Made by a program: the position numbers and the translations under genes. Below the pieces are notes generated by a model that was not told the DNA's origin, made no database searches, and worked only from the letters and a program-made list of their open reading frames with translations. 64,000 nt of DNA from Staphylococcus sp. MI 10-1553 (lineage in GTDB: Bacteria > Bacillota > Bacilli > Staphylococcales > Staphylococcaceae): the NCBI RefSeq assembly GCF_010365305.1, contig NZ_CP048279.1:310001-374000 (forward strand), written 5' to 3'. How positions within the stretch are numbered: position 1 is the first letter of the stretch; every line of letters begins with the position of its first letter. Positions 36,257 to 46,406 of this stretch are shown piece by piece.

Positions 36257-38643
36257 TGGTGAATCAGATCCACAATACAATTAATGAAATACGTTTAAAA
36301 CGACTTAAAATAATATTGGGACGTATCAATAGTTATCGAGAGACTTATCGAAAATTACCAGATAGTGTGATACAACAAAAAACATATGAATTTAAAAAGA
36401 AGTTACAACAAGGAGAGGTCACGTTAGATGACTTATTACCCGAAGCCTATGCAGTTGTAAGAGAGGCGAGTTGGCGTGTTTTAGGTATGTTTCCGAAAGA
36501 TGTGCAAGTACTCGGTGGGATTGTATTACATCAAGGCAACATTGCTGAGATGCAAACAGGTGAAGGCAAGACGTTAACTGCTACAATGCCGCTATATCTC
36601 AACGCATTGTCTGGTCAAGGGGCCTATCTGATTACGACGAATGATTATCTTGCTAAACGTGATTTTTTGGAAATGAAGCCACTTTTTGAATGGCTTGGTT
36701 TGACGATTGCCTTAGGGTTTGTAGAAGATCCGAACCATGAATATCAGCGTGGTGAAAAACAAGCTATCTACAAACATGACATTATTTATACTACAGGCGG
36801 TCGTCTCGGTTTTGATTATCTCATTGATAATTTGGCGGATAGTCAAGAAGCGAAATTTTTACCTCAACTCAATTATGGAATTATTGATGAGGTCGACTCT
36901 ATTATTTTAGATTCTGCACAAACACCACTCGTCATCTCTGGGGCGCCACGTTTGCAATCTAACTTGTTTAGTGTGGTTAAAACTTTTGTAGAAACACTTG
37001 AAGAAAAAACACACTTTGAAATGAAAAAGACTAAAAAAGAGATATGGCTTACGGATAAAGGGATTGATGCCGCGAATGCGTATTTCGGTGTAGCCAACAT
37101 TTATGAAGCGCCTTATTTTGATTTAGTGCGAAATATCAACCTTGCATTACGGGCAAGACACTTATTTGAAGATAACTTTGATTATTTTGTACATCAAGGT
37201 GAGATTATTTTGATTGATCGCATTACAGGACGCATGATGCCCGGTACTAAACTTCAATCAGGATTACATCAATCATTAGAAGCAAAAGAAAACGTTGAAA
37301 TAACGTCGGATATGAGTGTGATGGCGACGATTACTTTTCAAAATTTATTTAAGCAGTTTAATATTTTTTCTGGAATGTCCGCTACGAGTAAGTTAGGGGA
37401 AAGAGAGTTCTTAGATTTATATACTAAGATTGTGGTACAAATCCCTACAGACAAGCCGATTCGACGGCAAGATTTTCCGGATCGCGTTTTTAGAAATGCT
37501 GAAGATAAAAATATTGCCATCATTGAGCGTGTCCAAACGTTATATAAGGAACAACGACCGGTACTTGTGATTACACGTACTGCAGAAATGGCGGAATACT
37601 TTTCAAATGCGCTCTTTGAGTTAGATATCCCAAATAATTTATTGATAGCACAAAATGTGGCTAAGGAAGCACAAATGATAGCGGAAGCGGGACAATTGAA
37701 GGCTGTTACTGTAGCGACGAGTATGGCAGGACGCGGTACAGATATTAAATTGGCAGAAGGTGCGAAAGCATTAGGGGGACTAGCTGTCATTATCAGTGAA
37801 CATATGGAGAATAGTCGTGTTGACCGCCAGTTAAGAGGACGATCCGGTCGACAAGGGGATCCAGGTACTTCTCAAATTTATATTTCAATTGAAGATTATC
37901 TCGTCAAACGTTGGGGTGATACGAAGTCGATGAATATGAAACGACTTAATCAAATTGACTCAAATACACTCCAAAATAGCCTTGTGTTTCAACGCCGTGT
38001 TAAGAAAATTGTTCAACGGGCGCAACGTGTATCAGAAGAACAAGGCATGCAGACACGTGAAACATCAAATGAATATGAAAAAAGTATTAGTGCACAGCGC
38101 GAATTAATCTATGCAGAGCGAAATCGCGTTTTAACGTTGGAGAAGGTAGACACGCATCAGCTTGAGATGATAGCACAAGATGTATTCACAGCACTTGTAA
38201 AGGAAAACAAAGTGACTGAAGCTTGGTTGATTGAGTATATTTATAAAAATTTAAGCTTTCACTTTACAACAGAACTCTCATCGCTCCCTTTCAATGATCG
38301 TGCAGCGATAGTTCAATATTTAATGCAATTATTTAAAGCGCAATTGGTGTACCAACAATCCAAATTAAATCCTTTTTTATATATGCATTTTGTCCAAAAA
38401 GCGATTTTAAAGGCAATAGATAGCAACTGGATTAAACAAGTAGACCATTTACAAAAATTAAAAGCAAGCGTAAATTCACGTCAAAATGGGAAACGTAACC
38501 CTATTTTTGAGTATCATCGTGTTGCTTTAGAGTCGTTTGAAACAATGACCGACACGATTAAAAGAGATATTGTGAAGTATCTTTGTCAAAGTATTACAAG
38601 TTTTGATAAAAATGATCGTTTGATCGTACATTTTCCAAATTAG
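36253..38643 (+). CDS. secA2: Accessory Sec ATPase SecA2
   Basis: A 796-aa motor ATPase. Walker A is [11 protein letters not shown] (about residues 98-108), Walker [12 protein letters not shown], and the NBD2 helicase motifs include [12 protein letters not shown] and the arginine-finger block [11 protein letters not shown]. It ends without the C-terminal zinc-binding linker of housekeeping SecA, as usual for SecA2. It drives export of the glycosylated adhesin through SecY2. ATGATG start with GGAGGTGAA upstream, overlapping the asp3 stop. Confidence 0.95.
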   Translation: MMVNQIHNTINEIRLKRLKIILGRINSYRETYRKLPDSVIQQKTYEFKKKLQQGEVTLDDLLPEAYAVVREASWRVLGMFPKDVQVLGGIVLHQGNIAEMQTGEGKTLTATMPLYLNALSGQGAYLITTNDYLAKRDFLEMKPLFEWLGLTIALGFVEDPNHEYQRGEKQAIYKHDIIYTTGGRLGFDYLIDNLADSQEAKFLPQLNYGIIDEVDSIILDSAQTPLVISGAPRLQSNLFSVVKTFVETLEEKTHFEMKKTKKEIWLTDKGIDAANAYFGVANIYEAPYFDLVRNINLALRARHLFEDNFDYFVHQGEIILIDRITGRMMPGTKLQSGLHQSLEAKENVEITSDMSVMATITFQNLFKQFNIFSGMSATSKLGEREFLDLYTKIVVQIPTDKPIRRQDFPDRVFRNAEDKNIAIIERVQTLYKEQRPVLVITRTAEMAEYFSNALFELDIPNNLLIAQNVAKEAQMIAEAGQLKAVTVATSMAGRGTDIKLAEGAKALGGLAVIISEHMENSRVDRQLRGRSGRQGDPGTSQIYISIEDYLVKRWGDTKSMNMKRLNQIDSNTLQNSLVFQRRVKKIVQRAQRVSEEQGMQTRETSNEYEKSISAQRELIYAERNRVLTLEKVDTHQLEMIAQDVFTALVKENKVTEAWLIEYIYKNLSFHFTTELSSLPFNDRAAIVQYLMQLFKAQLVYQQSKLNPFLYMHFVQKAILKAIDSNWIKQVDHLQKLKASVNSRQNGKRNPIFEYHRVALESFETMTDTIKRDIVKYLCQSITSFDKNDRLIVHFPN

Positions 38644-38659
38644 ATGAGGTGATTTCAAG

Positions 38660-40168
38660 TTGACAATTTATAATATTAATTTTGGGATTGGATGGGCGAG
38701 TAGTGGTGTTGAATACGCACAAATGTATCGGGCCAAGTTGTTACGTGGTTTAAATACGCCATTAAAGTTTGTCTTTTTAGAGTTTATGAGTTCTGAAAAT
38801 ATTCAAACATTGACTGAGAATATCGGATTTCATGATGAGGAGGTCATCTGGCTCTATCAATATTTTACAGATATTAAAATCGCGCCGACAACATATACTG
38901 TTGATGATATTAAAGCCACGGTACATGAACCGATTATTGAAGAAACGCAGTCAGGAAAAGTCAGATGGTTAACGATGAACGAGAATGAAAGTTTTATTAC
39001 GTGTTACTTAAAAAATGAAAATACGGACATTGTTGATTATGCGGAATTTGTCATCGATGGAAAGCTCGTACGCAAAGACTATTATAGTTATGTTCGAACA
39101 TTCTCTGAGTATTATGCACCGTTTGAGAATAAAGCCAAACTTTATATGCGTCAATTTTATAATGAAGACGGGTCGGTAGCATATACAGAATATATCGATG
39201 AAGAGACGCATGTATATGCGATGAAAGATGCCAAACTTTATACAAGAGAAGATTTTGTCGCTTATTTCTTTCAAAAACTTAAATTAACGGCTGATGATAT
39301 TGTCATATTTGATCGTGCAACGGAAGTCGGACAAGCGATGTTGCAAAACAGTGGAGAAAGTCGAGTGGGCGTGGTGGTCCATGCAGAACACTTCAGTGAG
39401 AATGCGACGGATGACCATCACATTTTATGGAATAACTATTACGAGTATCAGTTTACCAATCATCAAGAGATAGATTTTTATATCACTGCAACGGATCGAC
39501 AAAATCAAATTTTAGCATCACAATTTAAAAAGTATTTGAATGCGACACCTAAAATCTATACGATCCCTGTAGGAAGTTTAGAGGTGTTGAAGCATCCAAA
39601 ACGAAAGCGGAAGCCTTTTTCAATCATTACTGCTTCAAGGTTAGCGAGTGAAAAGCATATTGACTGGCTTGTTCGTGCTGCAATCAGTGCTAAAAAAGAA
39701 GTGCCACAACTCACTTTTGATATCTACGGTGAAGGTGGCGAAAGAGAAAAAATACAAGAAATTATTGATGAGAACCAAGCAGACAATTATATTCAGTTAT
39801 TAGGTCACGTCAAATTAGATGAGATTTATACACAATATGAATTGTTTGCGGCTGCTTCGACAAGTGAAGGATTTGGATTAACATTGATGGAAGCAGTCGG
39901 TTCAGGATTAGGGATGCTCGGGTTTGATGTTAATTATGGCAATCCTACATTTATCCAAGATGGAGAGAATGGGTATTTGATTCCGATTGATATTAAAGAA
40001 GAAGGTAATGACGTCATCATTGCACGTCTTGCAAAAGCGATGGTGCAATATTTTAAAGATGGACCTAAAAAACCACACGAGACCTCGTATCAAATTGCAC
40101 GTCCGTATTTATTAAAAAATATTCAACAAAAGTGGAAAGACTTAATAGAAGAGGTGCTACATGGTTAA
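38660..40168 (+). CDS. gtfA: SRRP glycosyltransferase GtfA (GT4 family)
   Basis: A 502-aa glycosyltransferase that adds the first GlcNAc to Ser/Thr of the adhesin together with GtfB. It begins TIYNINFGIGWASSGVEYAQ, the conserved GtfA opening, carries the extended beta-meander (DUF1975) domain after ~residue 90, and has the GT-B nucleotide-sugar motif EGFGLTLMEAVGSG (EX7E) near residues 418-431. The start codon is TTG, with GAGGTGATT upstream. It overlaps gtfB by 8 nt. Confidence 0.93.
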   Translation: MTIYNINFGIGWASSGVEYAQMYRAKLLRGLNTPLKFVFLEFMSSENIQTLTENIGFHDEEVIWLYQYFTDIKIAPTTYTVDDIKATVHEPIIEETQSGKVRWLTMNENESFITCYLKNENTDIVDYAEFVIDGKLVRKDYYSYVRTFSEYYAPFENKAKLYMRQFYNEDGSVAYTEYIDEETHVYAMKDAKLYTREDFVAYFFQKLKLTADDIVIFDRATEVGQAMLQNSGESRVGVVVHAEHFSENATDDHHILWNNYYEYQFTNHQEIDFYITATDRQNQILASQFKKYLNATPKIYTIPVGSLEVLKHPKRKRKPFSIITASRLASEKHIDWLVRAAISAKKEVPQLTFDIYGEGGEREKIQEIIDENQADNYIQLLGHVKLDEIYTQYELFAAASTSEGFGLTLMEAVGSGLGMLGFDVNYGNPTFIQDGENGYLIPIDIKEEGNDVIIARLAKAMVQYFKDGPKKPHETSYQIARPYLLKNIQQKWKDLIEEVLHG

Positions 40169-41510
40169 CTTATTTGAACATTTTGATAGAGAGACAAGTA
40201 TATTATATGATTCTTTAAATTTAGCGGATCAAAAAGCACCCACAATCGTCCTCGTTGATGATGGCTTTTTACCAGAAGAGGTCATCACACCTTATCGTTT
40301 TTTTGCACAATATCAAGCACCTAAAAATGGGCGACCATTATATTTTAATGAGGTCGTTGTACCGAGATTTTGGGAAATTGAAGGGAATAACGAATCGGCA
40401 TGGGTTAAGGACATGAGTCATAAGCGTGCGGAGATACAATTTCGCCCTGGAGAAAAGCGCCGACATGTGAGCGATGTTGAATGGTTTAACCAACAAGGAC
40501 AATTACAATATGTTGATCATTATACGCAGCATGGTGTGCTTTTTGCGCAGACGGTTTATGATTTAAGAGGAGAAATGATTTTACGACGTTACTTTGATCA
40601 AGAGGGTAAAGATGTCATTTATCAAAACTTTTTAGCGGGCGCCGTTGTGTTGAATTGGCAAGGACAACAGTATCATTTTGAGAGTAATATTGAGTTTTTC
40701 ACATTTTTTATAGAAGCTTTAGAAATTGATTTGAGTCATTTTGTCATTAATTCTTTAGGTGTACCATTCTCAATTTTATATCGTTTTAAACATAAGGGAC
40801 ATGATATCCTCTATTGGCAAGAAGATTGTCGAGGGCATATCCCTGGAAATATGGAATTGATTTTGAACAAAGAGACAGGATTACGTGAAATGAATATTAT
40901 CATACCGGATAAAGAAGAGTATCAAGTGATTACGAATCAATTGGATGATGACCAACACGCTGTGGTTCGTGAAGGGGGTTATGTGTACAAATACGTTGGC
41001 AAGAATACGCATCAACCACAAATTGTGACAATGACGAATACAGATCAAATTCATCACGTTGCTTCGATTATAGAAGATTGTCCATTTGCGCAATTTCATA
41101 TTGGCGCAGTGACTGAAATGTCATCAGAATTAACACAATTAGAACGTTATAAGAATGTGAAATTGTATCAAGCGATTGAATTAAGTACAGTCGAAAAGTT
41201 GTATCAAAAGTGCGACATTTATTTAGATATCAATGAAGCGGGTGAAATCATCGACGCTGTTCGTAAAGCTTTTGAATACGATATGTTGATTTTAGGTTAT
41301 GACGCGATTGCACATAATCGTACTTATACAGCACCGCAAAATCTATTCTCAAAAGATAATGAGGCTGCTGATTTGAAACAAGCACTTCGGGACGTCCATC
41401 TTAAAAAACGTTGTTTCAAAGTGCGACAACAATATCAAAAGACACATGCGAATGAAATAACAAGAAAGCAGTTTAAAGCCATTCATCAATTGGCATACGT
41501 GCAAAAGTAA
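40161..41510 (+). CDS. gtfB: SRRP glycosyltransferase co-factor GtfB
   Basis: A 449-aa GtfA-like protein without the EX7E donor-binding motif, as expected for GtfB, which binds the acceptor polypeptide and stabilises GtfA. It begins MVNLFEHFDRETSILYDSL. GAAGAGGTG upstream, overlapping the gtfA end. It is the last gene of the locus: only the two core transferases are present, with no further sugar-extending enzymes, so the adhesin glycan is probably short unless genes elsewhere add to it. A very strong terminator follows. Confidence 0.92.
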   Translation: MVNLFEHFDRETSILYDSLNLADQKAPTIVLVDDGFLPEEVITPYRFFAQYQAPKNGRPLYFNEVVVPRFWEIEGNNESAWVKDMSHKRAEIQFRPGEKRRHVSDVEWFNQQGQLQYVDHYTQHGVLFAQTVYDLRGEMILRRYFDQEGKDVIYQNFLAGAVVLNWQGQQYHFESNIEFFTFFIEALEIDLSHFVINSLGVPFSILYRFKHKGHDILYWQEDCRGHIPGNMELILNKETGLREMNIIIPDKEEYQVITNQLDDDQHAVVREGGYVYKYVGKNTHQPQIVTMTNTDQIHHVASIIEDCPFAQFHIGAVTEMSSELTQLERYKNVKLYQAIELSTVEKLYQKCDIYLDINEAGEIIDAVRKAFEYDMLILGYDAIAHNRTYTAPQNLFSKDNEAADLKQALRDVHLKKRCFKVRQQYQKTHANEITRKQFKAIHQLAYVQK

Positions 41511-41533
41511 TCGCTTATGCACATGCATTAAAC

Positions 41534-41584
41534 AAACGGAGTCAGACTTTATGCGATTGAGACGCATAAAGTCTGACTCCGTTT
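41534..41584. terminator. 22-bp perfect stem-loop terminator
   Basis: A perfect 22-bp stem (41534-41555/41563-41584) with a 7-nt loop ATTGAGA. T-rich sequence follows on the plus strand. It ends the secretion/glycosylation operon and faces the decayed thiolase gene on the other strand. Confidence 0.85.
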
Positions 41585-41628
41585 CATTTTGTGTTTTAGG
41601 CTTTCTCCAATGCTAGTCATGTACTTTA

Positions 41629-42044
41629 TCAATCATGTACCATTTCAAAGATACCGGCAGCCCCCATGCCAACACTAATACATATGGTCACCATACCATA
41701 GCGTGTGTTTGGTCTTTTTTTCATTTCAGAGAGTAAACGTGCAGTAAGCATTGCCCCGTTGCACCGAGTGGGTGGCCTAATGCAATTGCACCACCATTGA
41801 CATTCGTCTTATCTGCACTGAGTCCTGTTCCTCGCATAGAAGCTAACGTTTGGGCTGCAAAAGCTTCATTCAATTCAACTAAATCAAAATCATCAATTGT
41901 TAAGTTGGCAGATTTTAACACTTGAGGAATGGCGTAAATGGGACCGATACCCATGAGTTTTGGATCTACGCTGACTGCTTTTAAGCTGACAAAACGTGCG
42001 ATAGGCTTGACGTTGAGTGCTTTTACTTTTTCACCAGACATGAC
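41629..42044 (-). pseudogene. Thiolase (acetyl-CoA acetyltransferase), truncated and frameshifted remnant
   Basis: The C-terminal third of a thiolase. Recognisable are MSGEKVKALN, the catalytic-region [20 protein letters not shown] and [17 protein letters not shown] (catalytic His), then after a one-base deletion in a G-run near 41757 the frame shifts to [20 protein letters not shown] and the end VTICISVGMGAAGIFEMVHD. The usual catalytic Cys in CIGVGMG is a Ser here (CISVGMG; conserved position), another sign of decay. The N-terminal two thirds are missing: at about 42044 the sequence passes directly into the 3' end of an MFS gene. Confidence 0.88.
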
Positions 42045-43191
42045 GTCCGTGTACGAAATAATAGAGTGCGAGTGCGATGAGGGATAATACTGCCATCGCA
42101 ACGTAAAGTGCACGGAAACCCCACATTGTAATGATATAACCTAACAAAAATGGGCCGAAACCTGCACCGAAGTCTAAAAAAATATAAAATGTTGATGTCG
42201 CAAGCCCAACATGATGACGTGGCGCTTGCTGAACAACAATAGCTTGACCACTTGGCACGATTGTTCCGTATCCAATACCAATAAATATAGCGGATAATGC
42301 GATGAGCCATGAGCCTTGTGCGCCGCTTAATATAACGAGACCTATCGCGAAAATTATGATGACAGGATACATAATCGCATTGGGGCCGTGTTGGTCAAAG
42401 ATTCTTCCGGTAAAGGGCCGTGTCACAAATGTACTGATGGCATACACGATAAAGAAGAAACTTGCAGCAGTCGGCAAATGAATCGTTTCTGTATACACAG
42501 ATAAAAATGACAACACACTGGAATATGCAACGCCAATCACTGCTAATACGAAAGATATCGGAATGGCATCTTTTTGGATAAAGGCTTGAAGTCCTTTGGG
42601 AGGCGAACTTTCAACTGACATTTCGACTTTAGGCAACGGTTGAATCGTAAGTGCAAGGATAAACGCTAATATAATTACACCTAAACTAAGTGAGAAGATA
42701 GAGCGGAAACCGAATGATTGGTTGAATAAAATACCGAAAAACGGTCCGGCAGCAGAAGCGGTTGTCACACTTAAAGCATAATAACCGATCCCTTCCCCTT
42801 TACGTGCTTCCGGTACAATGCGAGACGAAATGGTACCTGTCGCAGTAGAAGAAAAGCCAAATGCGACGCCATGTATAAAACGCACAATTAATAATGTCAC
42901 TAATGTTTGCATTACAAAATAGAGTGCAACTGTGATAATTGAAAAAATAATGCCGTAAACGAGCACTTTTTTAGGTTGGAGCGAATCCACTATACGTCCA
43001 GAAGCGAGACGTCCTAATAGCATGCCAATAATGAAAATTCCTGAAGCGAGGCCACCGATACTCTCAGAGGCATGGAACTCATTAATTGTGAAGACCGTCA
43101 CTGTCACGATTAACATATAGTGAATCATGTACATTAAAAAGTTGGTCAACGTGATAAAAATAAAGTCTTTAGACCAAAGTTTTTCTTGCAT
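42031..43191 (-). CDS. MFS transporter, 12-TM drug exporter type, with altered C-terminus
   Basis: A 386-aa major facilitator. Motif A-like GRLASGRIVDSLQPKKVLVYG sits in the loop between helices 2 and 3, and motif C-like ALSVTTASAAGPFFGILFNQ in helix 5. Start ATG at 43191 with AAAGGTGGT upstream; the open frame extends 55 codons further but with Cys/His-rich noncoding-like sequence. The last four or so residues (RHVW) are encoded by thiolase-derived DNA, because a deletion has joined this gene to the remnant below it. All 12 helices appear retained, so it may still function. Substrate unknown. Confidence 0.82.
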   Translation of the reverse strand: MQEKLWSKDFIFITLTNFLMYMIHYMLIVTVTVFTINEFHASESIGGLASGIFIIGMLLGRLASGRIVDSLQPKKVLVYGIIFSIITVALYFVMQTLVTLLIVRFIHGVAFGFSSTATGTISSRIVPEARKGEGIGYYALSVTTASAAGPFFGILFNQSFGFRSIFSLSLGVIILAFILALTIQPLPKVEMSVESSPPKGLQAFIQKDAIPISFVLAVIGVAYSSVLSFLSVYTETIHLPTAASFFFIVYAISTFVTRPFTGRIFDQHGPNAIMYPVIIIFAIGLVILSGAQGSWLIALSAIFIGIGYGTIVPSGQAIVVQQAPRHHVGLATSTFYIFLDFGAGFGPFLLGYIITMWGFRALYVAMAVLSLIALALYYFVHGRHVW

Positions 43192-43606
43192 AAACAGGAC
43201 CACCTTTTGTTGGCAATAGAAGTAAGTTTGATATGTATTTAGTATAGAACATAGTATGCGACATGTATAACAAGAGGCTTTGTAGGAGGATGTGTGGAGA
43301 ACATGAAAACGCACTTTGTTACTCGAAAACGGTAGAATTGTAGATTGCTGAACCATTTTCGGTTTTGGGCTTGTCTGAATGATACTAAGGGTTGACCAAC
43401 GTACTCAACCAGTGAATTTTGTAACAGATGTTACATTTTCGGTATGATAGCGAAGTGTGACGAGTATCATGATGACACTACATCAATGATAAAAAACAAC
43501 GTTACTTTCAAACAGTAGCGTTGCTTTTTTTATTGATTGACATGTGGGTCGGAACTTTGACAGGTGAGATGTTGTCAGAAATTTATCTCTCAATATGACG
43601 CGTTAC
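43192..43606. other. Intergenic region with a candidate small RNA
   Basis: Holds the promoter of the MFS gene near 43240 and, from 43418 onward, a plus-strand promoter-like pair followed by a strong terminator. No reading frame. Confidence 0.45.
43452..43531 (+). ncRNA. Candidate ~80-nt small RNA
   Basis: TTGTAA and TATGAT (43443-43448) spaced about 18 bp precede a short segment that ends in a 10-bp hairpin with one G-U pair (43497-43506/43514-43523) and a T7 run. No plus-strand gene feeds this terminator, so a dedicated short transcript is the simplest explanation. Not matched to a known RNA. Confidence 0.4.
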
Positions 43607-44659
43607 TTACTGAAACGATGTCGTCTGAAATGTTTCTTCAATTTTACCTAAATGCCGCAATGTAGGTGTCAATGCCGCAAAGAAAAAGCCTTCTTTCAAC
43701 TTACGCGCTTGAGGGGCTTTGGGTGAATAGGCGCGAGATCCACCATTGACCATCGACGCTTGGTTCACTTCAAGTAACAAATAACCTAACGCTTTTTTCA
43801 ATTGAACGACTTTGAGTAAATGATCGCTTAAGTCACCTTGTGCTTTGTCCAGCAACGTATAATATTGTTCGCGTAATGCTGCAAACTGCTTTTTGTAACT
43901 ATTGACATCATATTCCAAATACGCGTTAATACCGTTTTGCGCGTTTGAAAATTGGTCGATTAAATCGAGTGAACTTTGAATGGCACCTAATGCGATAGGA
44001 ATTTGTAATGTGACGAACTGTGGGCGAATGGTCGCCGCAAATTGTTCGGCATCTTTCGTAATGATGTGTGATTCAGGCACTGTCACATTATCGAATGCAA
44101 TGCTGTAAGTGGCTGAACCGTTGACCCCTAAGAAGTTGGATTTTTCTTCAAGTGTGAGACCAACTGTATTGGCTTTTAAAATAAACATCACGAGTTCGTT
44201 TGTCTCTGTATTTTGTGAGATGGCACCGAAATAGTGGTCATAGTCGATGTTGCTCACTGCCGGAAGTTGGCCATTCACAATCAGTTGTTCGCCCTCGTAA
44301 TGATGCGTTAAGTTGAATGTTTCCAAGGCATTGAAGGACTTCATCGGATTGGATAAACCTGTTGCCCCTAGCGCTTGACCGGATAAAATTTGTTGTTGTA
44401 AATCATTGTGTAATGCCGGTTGCGTAGCTTGCTTTAAATACGTTGAAAAGGCGAGTTGGCACCATAAACAAAAGGCTGTTGTCAGGCATGAATAGGCAAC
44501 CTTTTCAACAACTAAGGCATTTTGTTTCAAGTCATCTTTTGAAAAATGGCCGTTTTCAAATAAATGTTGAATAAATGTTTGTGCATAATACTGTCCGTTA
44601 TCAATTTCGACTAAGTAAGGGTTTAATTCTTGTTCAATTAAAGTTTCAATCGTTGTCAT
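43607..44659 (-). CDS. Acyl-CoA dehydrogenase-fold flavoprotein, probable sulfur-source monooxygenase
   Basis: A 350-aa member of the acyl-CoA dehydrogenase superfamily, with the mid-domain flavin contact GATGLSNPMKSF and the following beta-domain (GVNGSATYSIAFDNVTVPESHII) typical of the family. It is the last gene of a sulfonate/taurine ABC operon, 20 bp after ssuC. In other bacteria this position holds SfnB/DszC-type FMNH2-dependent monooxygenases that oxidise organosulfur compounds. It probably replaces SsuD and needs reduced flavin from an SsuE-type reductase; one is present at 10956-11495. Substrate unknown. Confidence 0.7.
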   Translation of the reverse strand: MTTIETLIEQELNPYLVEIDNGQYYAQTFIQHLFENGHFSKDDLKQNALVVEKVAYSCLTTAFCLWCQLAFSTYLKQATQPALHNDLQQQILSGQALGATGLSNPMKSFNALETFNLTHHYEGEQLIVNGQLPAVSNIDYDHYFGAISQNTETNELVMFILKANTVGLTLEEKSNFLGVNGSATYSIAFDNVTVPESHIITKDAEQFAATIRPQFVTLQIPIALGAIQSSLDLIDQFSNAQNGINAYLEYDVNSYKKQFAALREQYYTLLDKAQGDLSDHLLKVVQLKKALGYLLLEVNQASMVNGGSRAYSPKAPQARKLKEGFFFAALTPTLRHLGKIEETFQTTSFQ

Positions 44660-44678
44660 CCTATCACTCCTTTATGGA

Positions 44679-45452
44679 TTAAGATTCTCCAAAACGTTTT
44701 AAAATCAGACTTTCTAAATAACTAATGATACGGTCGATGAGAAAACCGAAAATACCAATGAAAAAGATGGCCGAGAGTACATCTTCTAAATTCAACATGT
44801 TGCGGGAATCGACAATGAGAAAACCGAGTCCGGATTGTGCGCCGATCATTTCACCAGAGACTAAGAAAATCCAACTTGTTCCGACTGCAACATGAATGCC
44901 CGACATGATGTGTTTAAATGCGCCAGGAAAAATAATGTCACGGTATAGAGCCCAGCCACGTAAGTTCAAATTGTCAGCGATTTTCAAATAGTGATCATCA
45001 ATGGTGCGCACGCCTTTAATCGTGTTGAAAACGATAGGGAAAAAGGCTGCGATAAAGATGATGAAAATGGCTGGTAAACTGCCAATACCGAACCATAAAA
45101 CGATAAACGGTGACCATGCAATCGGTGAAATCGGTCGAATCGTTTGAAGTAAAGGTTCAATGGCTTGGTAGAGTAGACGGTTGCGACCTAAAAGAATCCC
45201 GAGTGGAATAGCGAACAATACAGCAATCAAAAAGCCGACGATAAAACGGTAAAGACTGATGCCAAGGTGCACGAATATTTCCCCGGTAATGATGAATTGA
45301 CCAATGCTTTGTGCGACTTGTACAGGGCCAGGTAAGAGTACGGGTTCATAGTGGCCAATCCAAATAACGCATTGCCAAAGTAATAAGAACAGCACAAAAG
45401 TGTAGAAAGGGAGTAAGTATTTTTTGAATATGGAACCTATCAAGTGAATCAC
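44679..45452 (-). CDS. ssuC: Sulfonate/taurine ABC transporter permease
   Basis: A 257-aa permease with six helices and the EAA-type loop (about residue 155-175, NLRGWALYRDIIFPGAFKHIMSG) that docks the ATPase. It overlaps ssuA by 4 nt. Part of the ssuB-ssuA-ssuC importer for aliphatic sulfonates or related sulfur compounds; nitrate or thiamine-precursor transporters share this fold, so substrate is by context. Confidence 0.85.
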   Translation of the reverse strand: MIHLIGSIFKKYLLPFYTFVLFLLLWQCVIWIGHYEPVLLPGPVQVAQSIGQFIITGEIFVHLGISLYRFIVGFLIAVLFAIPLGILLGRNRLLYQAIEPLLQTIRPISPIAWSPFIVLWFGIGSLPAIFIIFIAAFFPIVFNTIKGVRTIDDHYLKIADNLNLRGWALYRDIIFPGAFKHIMSGIHVAVGTSWIFLVSGEMIGAQSGLGFLIVDSRNMLNLEDVLSAIFFIGIFGFLIDRIISYLESLILKRFGES

Positions 45453-46393
45453 CCTTTCTTGTATAATGTGTCATCTACAAATTGATTGTAAGATGGTGCC
45501 TCAAATAAATGGTGGGACTGAACGAGTTGTACAATGTTATCGTAGCCCTCTTGTTGAATCGTCAAATCACCATAAGACGTCCATTGGGCAGATTGTTCAA
45601 GAATTTTGCGATCTTGTTTAAAATATTTGGTCATAATGTCGACGCTTTGTTGCTTATTATCTAATTGGTAACCCGCTTTTTTGTAGTCACTCACAAACTG
45701 TTGTGCAGCTTGATGATGGTGATTGATGACATCTTCTTGTAAAACAAGGACACAACAATATGCATCAGGCATAATGTCGCTCCCATGCTGCAACAAATGC
45801 CCTTTACCGAGTTTTTCACCGAGTGCGCCAAACGGTTCTGCGACGGAATAGCCATCAATCCGTTGTTCACTAAGTGCGGCAGGCATTTCAGCGGGTGCCA
45901 TTTCGTGATAATGAAAATGCCCATCGTGAATATCGAGCTGTTTGCGCATTTCTTCTAATAGTAAATAATGCGTCGAATAACGGTGTGGAATCGCAAATGA
46001 GTAATCGTGACTATTGTTAAAGTCATGCAGGTCATGGCCGTTTTGTCCGAGTACGACATTGCCTTCATGATGTCCGAGCGCAACTGCTTTAATCGGTGAA
46101 CCTTTGGATTTCGCCTTCATCGCGAGTTCAATCAAAGTTGAAGCGCCGTCAATCCGTCCACTGTTCAGCGCATCCATCAAATCGGGCCAATTGTTAAAAC
46201 GAACCAATTCGATGTCGTAATAGGGATGACTTTGCTTTATTTCTTTGGTCATCATCAAATTAGCGGCGTGCGTAATCGGCAAGTAACCAATCTTGAGCAC
46301 TTTTTTATCCCCATGCACGTCACTTTGAGAATTTGGGCTGCAGCCGGTGACAATGAAAAGCGTGATGATGAATAAAATGAATAGTCGTTTCAT
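45449..46393 (-). CDS. ssuA: Sulfonate-type ABC substrate-binding lipoprotein
   Basis: A 314-aa lipoprotein: signal MKRLFILFIITLFIVTGC with lipobox VTGC (Cys18), then an NMT1/SsuA-like domain (KIGYLPITHAANLMMTKEI). The ATG at 46393 has AAAGGAG 9 nt upstream; the frame extends upstream into ssuB and is not used. ITHAANL is typical of the nitrate/sulfonate/taurine binding group. It captures the sulfur source outside the membrane and delivers it to SsuC. Confidence 0.85.
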   Translation of the reverse strand: MKRLFILFIITLFIVTGCSPNSQSDVHGDKKVLKIGYLPITHAANLMMTKEIKQSHPYYDIELVRFNNWPDLMDALNSGRIDGASTLIELAMKAKSKGSPIKAVALGHHEGNVVLGQNGHDLHDFNNSHDYSFAIPHRYSTHYLLLEEMRKQLDIHDGHFHYHEMAPAEMPAALSEQRIDGYSVAEPFGALGEKLGKGHLLQHGSDIMPDAYCCVLVLQEDVINHHHQAAQQFVSDYKKAGYQLDNKQQSVDIMTKYFKQDRKILEQSAQWTSYGDLTIQQEGYDNIVQLVQSHHLFEAPSYNQFVDDTLYKKG

Positions 46394-46406
46394 AATGCGC
46401 ACTCCT

